Translations under genes and position numbers: made by a program | The notes under the pieces: generated by a model | Database searches by the model: none | Told to the model about the DNA's origin: nothing | What the model saw: the letters and a program-made list of their open reading frames with translations, nothing else | NCBI GenBank assembly: GCA_050304175.1 | Contig: JBNLDE010000097.1 | Location: 1 to 42,083 of the forward strand | DNA: 42,083 nucleotides | Reading direction: 5' to 3' | Origin: JAIOIW01 sp050304175 | Lineage (GTDB): Bacteria > Pseudomonadota > Alphaproteobacteria > Rhizobiales > Rhizobiaceae | Shown here: positions 9,284-16,659 of the stretch, in pieces | Numbering within the stretch: the stretch's first letter is position 1 | Layout: each line of letters opens with the position of its first letter

Positions 9284-10773
9284 GCGGTTATGTGCTGGCG
9301 ATCGATCAGGGCACCACGTCATCGCGCGCCATTGTTTTCGACGGTGATCGCAACGTAGCCGGGATCGGCCAGAAAGAGTTCCAGCAGTATTTCCCGAAAT
9401 CGGGCTGGGTCGAGCATGATGCCGAGGAGATCTGGCAATCCGTCGTCGAGGTCTGCCGGGAGGCGATTGCCCGCGCCGGCATCGAAGCCAGCCAGATCGC
9501 GGCCATCGGCATCACCAACCAGCGCGAAACCACCGTCATGTGGGACCGCAAGTCGGGCAAGCCCGTACACAAGGCAATCGTCTGGCAAGACCGGCGAACT
9601 GCCGAAACCTGCGCGCGCCTGAAGCGGGACGGACTGGAAAAAACCGTTACGGCGAAAACGGGACTGTTGCTCGATCCCTATTTCTCGGGCACCAAGGTAG
9701 CCTGGCTGCTCGACAATGTGAACGGCCTGCGGGCGAAGGCCGAAAAGGGCGAAATCGCATTTGGTACGATCGACAGTTTCCTGATCTGGCGTCTGACCGG
9801 CGGCCGAGTGCACGTTACCGACGCGACGAACGCGTCGCGAACACTGATCTACAACATCAGGAAAAACCGCTGGGACAAGGAACTTCTCAAGGCGCTGGAC
9901 ATCCCCGAGTCCGTGTTGCCGGACGTGCTCGACTGCGCCGCGGATTTCGGGACCACCGAGAGGGCGCTATTCGGTGCCGAGATCCCGATTCTCGGTGTTG
10001 CCGGCGACCAGCAGGCGGCGACGATCGGCAATGCCTGTTTCGAGCCCGGAATGCTGAAGTCGACCTACGGAACGGGTTGCTTTGCGCTGCTCAATACGGG
10101 CAGAGACATGGTGCGTTCGAAAAACCGTCTGCTGACAACCATAGCCTATCGCCTTGGTGGCGAAACGACCTATGCCCTGGAGGGTTCGATCTTCATGGCC
10201 GGAGCCACGGTGCAGTGGTTGCGCGACGGGCTGGGTTTCATGAAGGCGGCGTCCGAAAGCGGCAATATGGCGGCGAAGGCAGATCCCGGCCAGGACATCT
10301 ACCTGGTTCCTGCCTTCACCGGCCTTGGTGCGCCGCACTGGGACGCGGAAGCCCGCGGCGCCATATTCGGCCTGACGCGCGCTACCGGGCCCAACGAAAT
10401 CGCGATGGCCACACTGGAAGCGGTTTGCTACCAGACACACGACCTGCTTGCCGCCATGCAAAGGGACTGGAGATCGGCTGCAGACAAGAAAACCGTGCTC
10501 AGGGTCGATGGCGGGATGGTTGCCTCCGATTGGACCATGCAGCGCCTCGCCGACATCCTCGATGCGCCGGTCGACCGGCCGGTGGTGCTCGAAACGACAG
10601 CGCTTGGCGCGGCATGGCTTGCCGGCTCGCATGCCGGCGCCTGGCCGGGGCGCAAGGCTTTTGCCCGTGAATGGGCGCGCGACACGCGTTTCAAACCAAA
10701 AATGTCCGCCGCCGACCGCCAACGGAAACTGGCGGGCTGGCGCGACGCCGTTGCCCGAACATTGTCGCGCTAG
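9280..10773 (+). CDS. glpK: Glycerol kinase GlpK
   Basis: ATP-dependent glycerol kinase (497 residues) of the FGGY family. It makes sn-glycerol 3-phosphate, the substrate of GlpD and likely effector of GlpR. The N-terminal phosphate-binding loop is LAIDQGTTSSRAIVFD. Other hallmarks are ITNQRETTVMWDRKSGKPVHKAIVWQDRRT, GVAGDQQAATIGNACFEPGMLKSTYGTG and the C-terminal LRVDGGMVASDWTMQRLADIL. ATG 9280 overlaps the glpD stop (ATGA). The region up to 9226 in the same frame belongs to glpD in another frame. Its stop codon lies within an inverted repeat shared with the convergent gene at 10786. Confidence 0.97.
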   Translation: MSGYVLAIDQGTTSSRAIVFDGDRNVAGIGQKEFQQYFPKSGWVEHDAEEIWQSVVEVCREAIARAGIEASQIAAIGITNQRETTVMWDRKSGKPVHKAIVWQDRRTAETCARLKRDGLEKTVTAKTGLLLDPYFSGTKVAWLLDNVNGLRAKAEKGEIAFGTIDSFLIWRLTGGRVHVTDATNASRTLIYNIRKNRWDKELLKALDIPESVLPDVLDCAADFGTTERALFGAEIPILGVAGDQQAATIGNACFEPGMLKSTYGTGCFALLNTGRDMVRSKNRLLTTIAYRLGGETTYALEGSIFMAGATVQWLRDGLGFMKAASESGNMAAKADPGQDIYLVPAFTGLGAPHWDAEARGAIFGLTRATGPNEIAMATLEAVCYQTHDLLAAMQRDWRSAADKKTVLRVDGGMVASDWTMQRLADILDAPVDRPVVLETTALGAAWLAGSHAGAWPGRKAFAREWARDTRFKPKMSAADRQRKLAGWRDAVARTLSR

Positions 10774-10792
10774 TAGATCGCGCGACTAGCGC
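10767..10792. repeat. Inverted repeat spanning both convergent stop codons
   Basis: GCGCTAGT (10767-10774) and ACTAGCGC (10785-10792) form a perfect 8-bp inverted repeat with a 10-base loop. The TAG stop of glpK lies in the left arm and the TAG stop of the convergent gene (minus strand, 10788-10786) in the right arm. There is no T-tract on either side, so a bidirectional terminator role is only possible, not shown. Confidence 0.45.
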
Positions 10793-11238
10793 TCGCACTT
10801 GGGCGGCTTGGGATTCACCCACATGTTGCACAGCGGGCCGAGTTGCGACCGTTGTCCGCCCCAAACGAGCACCGCGGTACAGCGGCGGTTGAGTTCGATA
10901 CGTGATCCCGGCGAAAACTTCCGCTTTACGCAACCTTTTTCGTCATAATGCACCACATAGCCAGTGGTCGGCCCCTGAAGGTCAACCATGAATTGCTGCA
11001 CACCTCCGACCTTGAACGAATACATCGTCGTCCCTTTGCGGGTGCCCGGCTTGCAGGTCCATTCGCCCTCGAGATACTTGCAGGGTAACGGGAGGCCGCG
11101 CGCAATATATCCCTCGACCAGAGGGCTGTTGTATTGCTCCGGTACGATCTCAATCTGCGCGACTTGCTGCGCGTGAGCCGTGACCGCCAAACCGAAACCA
11201 AACAAACAAATCAACACAGATATTAATGTTTTCCGCAT
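10786..11238 (-). CDS. Cys-rich exported protein of unknown function
   Basis: I do not recognise this family. The product has 150 residues and starts with a clear signal peptide (MRKTLISVLICLFGFGLAVTAHAQQ, cleavage likely after AHA). The mature part (~126 residues) is rich in beta-type sequence and has six cysteines (PLPCKY, EWTCKPG, KGCVKR, NRRCTAV, GPLCNMW, PPKCER), enough for three disulfides in the periplasm. A GVQQFMVDLQGPTTGYVVHYDEKG stretch looks like a beta sheet core. ATG 11238 has GGGGAGG about six bases upstream. It lies 41 bp after the exported-protein gene at 11280-11699 on the same strand, so the two may be co-transcribed. It converges on glpK. Confidence 0.75.
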   Translation of the reverse strand: MRKTLISVLICLFGFGLAVTAHAQQVAQIEIVPEQYNSPLVEGYIARGLPLPCKYLEGEWTCKPGTRKGTTMYSFKVGGVQQFMVDLQGPTTGYVVHYDEKGCVKRKFSPGSRIELNRRCTAVLVWGGQRSQLGPLCNMWVNPKPPKCER

Positions 11239-11279
11239 CGCATGCCTCCCCTCACTTCGGCTTGCCGGGTGCGACAGGA

Positions 11280-11699
11280 CTACTGGACGACGAAGGACAA
11301 TGTAACAACCGCCCCGTTGCCGCCGTCGACCGAGACCGAATATTTTCCGGCCGGCAGGCTCAGGGCCGATAGATTGCCTCCGCCGGTCTGCCGTCCGCTG
11401 GACGCCGAGTAGGAATAGACATTGTTGTAGTTTGCGTTGCGAATCTGAAAGCCCTGCGTGCCGATCGTCTGGTTCGTCTTGCAAGTACGACCGGAGGCTA
11501 GCGCCTGGATCTGGAAACCTGACGCCGTCTTGCCCGCTGGCACGGTAAAAGATGCATATTTCCGTGCGCAGTTTTGACCGACTATCTTCGACGTGACCTG
11601 TGTTCGCGACTGCGAGATCGCGGGCGCAACTGACATGGCGACGGCGACCGAAGCAGCCAGACCGATTGCAGACAAACGTGACATGGAAAATACAGACAT
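11280..11699 (-). CDS. Small exported protein of unknown function
   Basis: Unrecognised 139-residue protein with a signal peptide (MSVFSMSRLSAIGLAASVAVAMSVAPAISQS). The mature part carries two cysteines (GQNCARKY, GRTCKTN) and a run of alternating polar and hydrophobic residues with many Ser, Gly, Asn and Tyr (NYNNVYSYSASSGRQTGGGN), ending in a beta-strand-like tail GNGAVVTLSFVVQ. This suggests a small beta-sandwich exported protein. ATG 11699 is preceded by AGAGAGG about five bases upstream. It is divergent from the exported-protein gene at 11864 with a 164-bp shared upstream region. Confidence 0.72.
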   Translation of the reverse strand: MSVFSMSRLSAIGLAASVAVAMSVAPAISQSRTQVTSKIVGQNCARKYASFTVPAGKTASGFQIQALASGRTCKTNQTIGTQGFQIRNANYNNVYSYSASSGRQTGGGNLSALSLPAGKYSVSVDGGNGAVVTLSFVVQ

Positions 11700-11863
11700 A
11701 TGAGCCTCTCTTTCAAACTCATGTTGATTCTTGCATGTCTTCTTTTCCCGGGAATTGACGAGTATCAACAGTGTCCGGCTCAGTGGCGAAAGCCGGCGCG
11801 TCTCGGATTTGCCGTCTTTGGCGCACATACAGTATTGTCGGAACTCACGATACCGGTGCACGA

Positions 11864-12664
11864 ATGTCTTTCGGTCATAAACTGCTCGATCTGATCCTAA
11901 GCCCGGGACGTGTTGCCGCGCTGGCAATCGCGGTCGCCCTGGTGCCAGGCATTGGAGTATCAAAACCCCAAGCGGCGCCGATTTGCCCATCGGACGGGCG
12001 GGCGCCTTCGCCCGCCTATAGCGCGGCCGGGCAACAACCCAAGGTCGCAACGTGGCATAATATCGGCCCACTCGGGGCCACCGGTTGCGGCGACCTGCTC
12101 GATGGCAAAACCAAGCTCGCTATCGTTTTGGCGGGGCGGTTTGAATTCGCGGGTTCGACCACGGATCTGGCCAAGAGGGTGGGCGCGGTATCGCTGACAA
12201 AGGGCCTGCGCTACTGGTCGGTCACCGACCGGGATTGGAGGGTACTGCTCGAAGACGCATATGCCAGCCGGACGGCGGACGGAAAATCGCGCCGCCGCGA
12301 TTTCTCGGCGGCAGAGGTGCTCAGCGGCCGCAAGCTCTATCTGGCTCAGGACGACACGCGGTCCACCGGAATCAATGCCTACAGCTTCAGGACAATCGCC
12401 AGCGGCCCCGACGGCTTCGCCTTCGAAATGGTGAACCTGACGGCAATCGGCATCGGGCCGATTACCTTTTTTCCGCCGGGTGCTCTGAAAACACTGCATT
12501 TCTTCAGTCACGAAGGCGGTGCGATCTGGACTTACTATGGTTTATCCGTTGTCAAGCGCGGGAACTTCGCCGGCCAAGCCGATTCCTATATCAACCGCAA
12601 CGCCGCCTTCTTTCGTTTCGTTTCCGGCCAGAAACCGGACGGTGCCCCGCCCTTGGCCCGCTAG
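11864..12664 (+). CDS. Exported protein, probably DUF6675 family
   Basis: A 266-residue protein with an N-terminal signal or anchor segment (SPGRVAALAIAVALVPGIGVSKPQA). The rest resembles the DUF6675 family: LRYWSVTDRDWRVLLEDAYA, KLYLAQDDTRSTGINAYSFRTI, FAFEMVNLTAIGIGPITFFPPGAL, WTYYGLSVVKRG and SYINRNAAFFRFVSGQ. No enzymatic motif is visible and the family has no known function that I can name. ATG 11864 is chosen because it precedes the signal sequence; the ribosome binding site is weak and the same frame stays open back to 11771. The family call rests on memory of the pattern, not on a search. Confidence 0.7.
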   Translation: MSFGHKLLDLILSPGRVAALAIAVALVPGIGVSKPQAAPICPSDGRAPSPAYSAAGQQPKVATWHNIGPLGATGCGDLLDGKTKLAIVLAGRFEFAGSTTDLAKRVGAVSLTKGLRYWSVTDRDWRVLLEDAYASRTADGKSRRRDFSAAEVLSGRKLYLAQDDTRSTGINAYSFRTIASGPDGFAFEMVNLTAIGIGPITFFPPGALKTLHFFSHEGGAIWTYYGLSVVKRGNFAGQADSYINRNAAFFRFVSGQKPDGAPPLAR

Positions 12665-12675
12665 TCGGCTTCGGC

Positions 12676-12972
12676 CTAGCTCGCTTCGCGCAGTTTCGGC
12701 TCAAGCAGGGCCAGATCTCGCGGCAATATGCGAACCCGCAATCCGCGGTTTTCGTAATTGCCTTTCTGGAACTTGGCATCGGCGATCGTTTGCCATTCGG
12801 CCAGATGTTGCGCGAGGAACGCATCACGTGCGGAGGGATCGGCCGGCAACGACTGCCGCACAAGGGTTTCGTTGGCGACAATGACAATCACGCGGCTCGC
12901 GCCGTAACGCATTGTAAAGGCCATCCCATCGAGTACTTCGGTGAATGAGGTGTCGATCGCTTCCAGCTTCAT
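12676..12972 (-). CDS. Small protein, possibly DUF1488-like
   Basis: A 98-residue soluble protein of unknown function. The pattern MAFTMRYGASRVIVIVANETL, then an acidic-helical stretch (SARDAFLAQHLAEWQTIADAKFQKG) and a final NRGLRVRILPRDL is similar to small DUF1488-type proteins, which have no assigned role. ATG 12972 has GGAG seven bases upstream (GGAGCTCAGCA) and is preferred over ATG 12999. It converges on the exported-protein gene ending at 12664 with an 11-bp gap. No cysteines or membrane segment are present. Confidence 0.6.
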   Translation of the reverse strand: MKLEAIDTSFTEVLDGMAFTMRYGASRVIVIVANETLVRQSLPADPSARDAFLAQHLAEWQTIADAKFQKGNYENRGLRVRILPRDLALLEPKLREAS

Positions 12973-13137
12973 TGCTGAGCTCCATATGTCACGAGGCACC
13001 TTGCCAGGTCGGGCGGCTAAGGTGTTTCAATTCTCGGAGCAGGGCGTGAGCAAAAAGGAAAAAAGATCTGCGCAATTTTACCAATCGCGTAAATAAACGG
13101 CCATTGGAACGGATTCCGCGGAATCCGGGAACAGTCG

Positions 13138-13170
13138 ACAAAAAAGGGCCGGGCACCTGAATGCCCGGCC
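13138..13170 (-). terminator. Rho-independent terminator of hemA
   Basis: GGCCGGGCA (13147-13155), loop 13156-13161 and TGCCCGGCC (13162-13170) form a 9-bp stem. On the minus strand it is followed by CTTTTTTGT (13146-13138). It lies 30 bases after the hemA stop and ends that single-gene transcript. Confidence 0.9.
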
Positions 13171-13199
13171 GCATGACTGACGGGAAGAAATCTGGGTTC

Positions 13200-14414
13200 C
13201 TAGGCCACGGCACGAGCAAGCGCACATTGCGACCACAGGTCGCTCAGGGCACCGGCAAGTTGCTCGATATCTTCATCGGTATGATACGGAGACGGCGTGA
13301 TCCGAAGACGCTCGGTGCCCTTGGCTACGGTCGGATAATTGATCGGCTGGACGTAGATTCCATAATTGTCCAGCAGGATATCGGACAGGAACTTGCACTT
13401 GACCGGATCCTTGACCATCACCGGCACGATATGGCTCGGATTGCTCATGTAGGGGATACCGCGCTTGTCGAGCGCCGCGCGCACTTTCGCGACACGTTCC
13501 TGGTGCCTGGCCCGCTCCATCTGGCTGGTCTTGAGGTGGCGGATCGAAGCCCGCGCACCCGCGGCCAATGCCGGCGGCAGCGCCGTGGTGAATATGAAGC
13601 CGGAGGCAAAGGACCGGACAAAATCGATCAGCGCCTCCGAGCCGGTGATGTACCCGCCCATGACGCCAAACGCCTTGCCCAGCGTACCCTCGATGACGGT
13701 CAGGCGATCCATCAGACCTTCGTGCTCGGCAATGCCGCCGCCGCGAGGCCCGTAAAGGCCAACGGCGTGGACCTCGTCAAGATAGGTCATGGCGCCGAAT
13801 TCATCGGCAACGTCGCAGATTTCCTTGATCGGCGCGATATCGCCATCCATGGAATAGACGCTTTCGAACGCGACAAGTTTCGGCGCATTCGGATCGGCGG
13901 CTGCAAGTTTGCGGCGCAGATCGTCGGGATCGTTGTGGCGGAACAGATGCTTTTCGCACCGCGAATGGCGAATGCCTTCGATCATCGAGGCATGGTTCAT
14001 CTCGTCGGAAAAGACGATGATGCCCGGGATCTTGGCAAGCAAAGTCCCGAGCGCAGCCCAGTTGGACACATAACCGGACGTGAACAGAAGCGCCGCTTCC
14101 TTGCCGTGCAGGTCCGCCAGTTCCTGCTCGAGCAATACGTGATAATGGTTGGTGCCAGAAATGTTGCGCGTCCCGCCGGCACCGGCGCCGCACTTGTCGA
14201 TCGCCTCATGCATTGCGGACACGACTACGGGATGCTGGCCCATGCCCAGATAGTCGTTGGAACACCACACGGTGACATCTCGGACTTCGTCGCCGAAATA
14301 ACGAACGGCGCGCGGAAACGATCCGGCCTTGCGCTCCAGGTCGGCAAATACGCGATAATTGCCTTCCTCCTTGAGCTGGTCGAGCCGCTCCCGGAAATGT
14401 TTTTCGAAATCCAT
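13200..14414 (-). CDS. hemA: 5-aminolevulinate synthase HemA (ALAS)
   Basis: PLP-dependent condensation of glycine and succinyl-CoA to 5-aminolevulinate, first step of heme synthesis by the Shemin route of alphaproteobacteria. The protein has 404 residues, the usual length. Family blocks seen are VWCSNDYLGMGQHP, GAGAGGTRNISGTNHYHVLLE, DEMNHASMIEGIRHS, TYLDEVHAVGLYGPRGGG and EGTLGKAFGVMGGYI, with the PLP lysine at about Lys247. ATG 14414 has GGGAG seven bases upstream. It is a single-gene unit with its own terminator. A perfect CATGCAAA/TTTGCATG palindrome lies 20-37 bases before the start codon and may be an operator. Confidence 0.97.
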   Translation of the reverse strand: MDFEKHFRERLDQLKEEGNYRVFADLERKAGSFPRAVRYFGDEVRDVTVWCSNDYLGMGQHPVVVSAMHEAIDKCGAGAGGTRNISGTNHYHVLLEQELADLHGKEAALLFTSGYVSNWAALGTLLAKIPGIIVFSDEMNHASMIEGIRHSRCEKHLFRHNDPDDLRRKLAAADPNAPKLVAFESVYSMDGDIAPIKEICDVADEFGAMTYLDEVHAVGLYGPRGGGIAEHEGLMDRLTVIEGTLGKAFGVMGGYITGSEALIDFVRSFASGFIFTTALPPALAAGARASIRHLKTSQMERARHQERVAKVRAALDKRGIPYMSNPSHIVPVMVKDPVKCKFLSDILLDNYGIYVQPINYPTVAKGTERLRITPSPYHTDEDIEQLAGALSDLWSQCALARAVA

Positions 14415-14433
14415 TCGTCTACTCCCGTCCTCA

Positions 14434-14451
14434 CATGCAAATTTTTGCATG
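14434..14451. promoter_or_regulatory. Palindrome in the hemA leader (putative operator)
   Basis: CATGCAAA (14434-14441), TT, TTTGCATG (14444-14451): an 18-bp element with perfect 8-bp arms, immediately upstream of the hemA Shine-Dalgarno. It does not match Irr, RirA or FNR/FixK sites known to me, so the binding protein is unknown. The position would block the promoter or the early transcript. Confidence 0.5.
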
Positions 14452-14829
14452 CTTTTCTCCGCATTACCAGATGCGGCGTCAAATTTCCTAGATCCGCCAA
14501 CATGACAACATGCTGAATGCGAACAATTCCACCGACTTGGGCGCCGGTCATATCTTAACAGGCCCCGTTAGGACAAGCACAGCCGGCGATTTGGATCCTC
14601 ACGACCCCGAACGCTCGACAATCCAGCCCGCAACAACGTTACTATTTGTCATAGAAATCCAATCAGCAATTGATAAAACTCAAGTGAGCGACAAAAAACC
14701 GCGCCTGGCGAGAGACGAGCAAATTCATCTGCAATTGCTTTCAGCGTTCCAGTGACGGGCTCGATATTTTCGATTCCGGCCGGATCGTATGAATCTGACC
14801 GAAATAAAATATACGCGGGGGGAACGCTA
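14452..14829. other. Gene-free region between hemA and galM, with an FNR/FixK-like box
   Basis: No convincing ORF is present in the 415 bases between the divergent hemA and galM starts. It holds an FNR/FixK-type half-palindrome TTGAT-AAAA-CTCAA at 14670-14683 (one mismatch from TTGAT-N4-ATCAA), about 255 bp before hemA and 147 bp before galM. It also has an AT-rich stretch just before galM (14800-14815). Promoters for both genes must lie here but no strong sigma-70 match stands out. Confidence 0.5.
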
Positions 14830-15846
14830 ATGAAGTCTGACAATTTCGGGACCTTGGCGAACGGGGAGGAGGTTCGGATCGTGACGCTTGCCGGTGGCGG
14901 GCTGACGGCGCACGTGATGACTTACGGCGCTTCGATCCAACGCCTGCAGATGCACGGCCACCCCGAACCGCTGGTGCTCGGGTTCGAAACCCTCGACGAC
15001 TACATTGCCCACGGGGCCTATTTTGGTGCCATCGCCGGGCGCTACGCCAATCGAATCGCCAATGCCCGTTTTTTCCTCGACGGAGAGCGGCATGACATCG
15101 ATGCAAATTTCCTGAACAAGCATACCTTGCACGGCGGTAGCGCAGGCACAGGGCAGCGTAACTGGCGTTTGGCCGATGGCGGCGAAGATTTTGTGCGGCT
15201 CGAGTTGACCGATCCGGGCGACTGGATGGGATTCCCCGGTACGCTCGAAATCGCCTGCACCTACCGGCTCATCGCAGGAGGCCGGTTGTCTGTTGAACTG
15301 ACCGCGACGACGGATGAGCCGACGGTGTGCAATCTGGCGCACCACTCCTATTTCAACCTCGACGACGGCGGAAACGGCGACATTCTCGAACACCGGATGA
15401 TGATACCGGCGCAGGCCTATCTCCCCGTCGACGACGAATTGATCCCGACGGGCGTGGTCATGCCGGTCGATCATTCAGCTTTCGATTTCCGGCAATCCAG
15501 GCCAATCCGGATGGAAAGCGGCGACGGCCAGGTTGCCTACGATCACAATTTCTGTCTGGCCGCGGCCCGTGGCCCGCTGCGCCAGGCGGCCTGGGTGCAG
15601 GGTGGCCGTTCGGGGGTCGAACTCGAAGTGTGGACGACCGAACCGGGACTTCAATTCTATGCCGGCGACCACGTCGCCCGGTCGGTACCGGGCCTTGGTG
15701 GGCGGCAATATAGAGCCAATGCCGGTTTCGCGCTCGAACCCCAAATATGGCCCGACGCGCCCAACCGCTCCTATTTTCCGTCGGCCGTGCTCAGGCCCGG
15801 CGAAGCCTACACGCAATCCACGGAGTACCGATTCCGGATCGATTGA
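14830..15846 (+). CDS. galM: Aldose 1-epimerase (mutarotase) GalM
   Basis: Cytoplasmic mutarotase (338 residues) that interconverts alpha and beta anomers of aldoses such as galactose or glucose. Family blocks are LTAHVMTYGASIQRLQM, YFGAIAGRYANRIANARF, HTLHGGSAGTGQRNW, the conserved CNLAHHSYFNLD containing the catalytic His region, VAYDHNFCL and the C-terminal GFALEPQIWPDAPN with the catalytic Glu. ATG 14830 has GGGGGGAA about six bases upstream; the frame is open upstream to 14752 but without support. It is convergent with the membrane-enzyme gene at 15857 (10-bp gap) and may serve the nearby sugar locus. Confidence 0.93.
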   Translation: MKSDNFGTLANGEEVRIVTLAGGGLTAHVMTYGASIQRLQMHGHPEPLVLGFETLDDYIAHGAYFGAIAGRYANRIANARFFLDGERHDIDANFLNKHTLHGGSAGTGQRNWRLADGGEDFVRLELTDPGDWMGFPGTLEIACTYRLIAGGRLSVELTATTDEPTVCNLAHHSYFNLDDGGNGDILEHRMMIPAQAYLPVDDELIPTGVVMPVDHSAFDFRQSRPIRMESGDGQVAYDHNFCLAAARGPLRQAAWVQGGRSGVELEVWTTEPGLQFYAGDHVARSVPGLGGRQYRANAGFALEPQIWPDAPNRSYFPSAVLRPGEAYTQSTEYRFRID

Positions 15847-15856
15847 AGGCCGTCGC

Positions 15857-16615
15857 CTAAAGGATAAAGGGTATCAGCGCCCGGCGCCGCGCCGGATAGT
15901 CAGCGAAACTTCGCTTGTACCAGCGATGATGGCTGACCGCCCGCGGGCCGAGATTGGTCGCCGTCCAGATTGCAAAAGCGGCGGCCGGCATATTCCAGCA
16001 AGCGATGGCGAAGCCGATCCACTCGACGATCTCGCCCAGGTGGTTGGGGCACGAAACCCACTCGAACAGTCCGCCTCGCGGGAGCGCGTATCCCGTTTCG
16101 CCGGATTTGCGCAGCGCCAGAAGCCGGTTGTCGGCCCATATGTTAAGTGTTGTACCGGCAAGGAATACCGCTGTGCCGACAATAAAGCGGGGATCGGACA
16201 GCCAACTGGCGGAATAAGACGCCCACGGCGAAGCAAGATAGAAACCGTTCGACCAACCGTTGAACGCGTTGAACGCCATCGCAGATCCGACGATGGCGAC
16301 TGGTATCGTCTTACCTGCAGTCCTGGTGCGCAGCGGGTAGATCAAGGTGCGGTTGGCGTAATGTGTCATCCATAGCGCGAAAAAGATCCAAACCGGGCCG
16401 GGCGCCGGTGCCCCGTTCCAAAGAAATGCTACGGCAAAGACCAAAGGTGAAATAGCCTCCATGACGATCCAGCCGAAACGGTTGCCGATGACCGGACCCC
16501 AGTTTCGGCTGGCATGGCGGCCATAGGGCGCTGTGATCGCAAGCTGGACGGGCAGCAAGATCAGGGCCAGGGCAACCCAGACAAGGAGGATTGTATTGAA
16601 ATGCGCCTCTGTCAT
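15857..16615 (-). CDS. Steroid 5-alpha-reductase-like membrane enzyme
   Basis: A 252-residue protein of about six membrane segments in the 3-oxo-5-alpha-steroid 4-dehydrogenase / isoprenylcysteine methyltransferase-like superfamily. The C-terminal signature is clear: NIWADNRLLALRKSGETGYALPRGGLFEWVSCPNHLGEIVEWIGFA, then HHRWYKRSFADYPARRRALIPFIL, the NADPH-binding region of SRD5A-type reductases. Bacterial substrates of this group are mostly unknown; reduction of an enone-type lipid is an inference. It starts 44 bp after a CoA-transferase gene on the same strand, so the two may act together. A steroid substrate should not be assumed. Confidence 0.8.
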   Translation of the reverse strand: MTEAHFNTILLVWVALALILLPVQLAITAPYGRHASRNWGPVIGNRFGWIVMEAISPLVFAVAFLWNGAPAPGPVWIFFALWMTHYANRTLIYPLRTRTAGKTIPVAIVGSAMAFNAFNGWSNGFYLASPWASYSASWLSDPRFIVGTAVFLAGTTLNIWADNRLLALRKSGETGYALPRGGLFEWVSCPNHLGEIVEWIGFAIACWNMPAAAFAIWTATNLGPRAVSHHRWYKRSFADYPARRRALIPFIL

Positions 16616-16659
16616 TTGACGATCAAGCCCCTCGTGCCCTTCTTCGCCCGGCGGCAGCG

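Noticed and set aside
13161..14516. Plus-strand ORF opposite hemA, and similar long ones opposite ahcY (36618-38153) and chvI (40836-42014)
   Set aside because: Each covers a certain minus-strand gene and carries no recognisable domain or ribosome binding site.
14649..14843. Minus-strand ORF of 64 codons between hemA and galM
   Set aside because: It overlaps the galM start and promoter region and has no supporting ribosome binding site.
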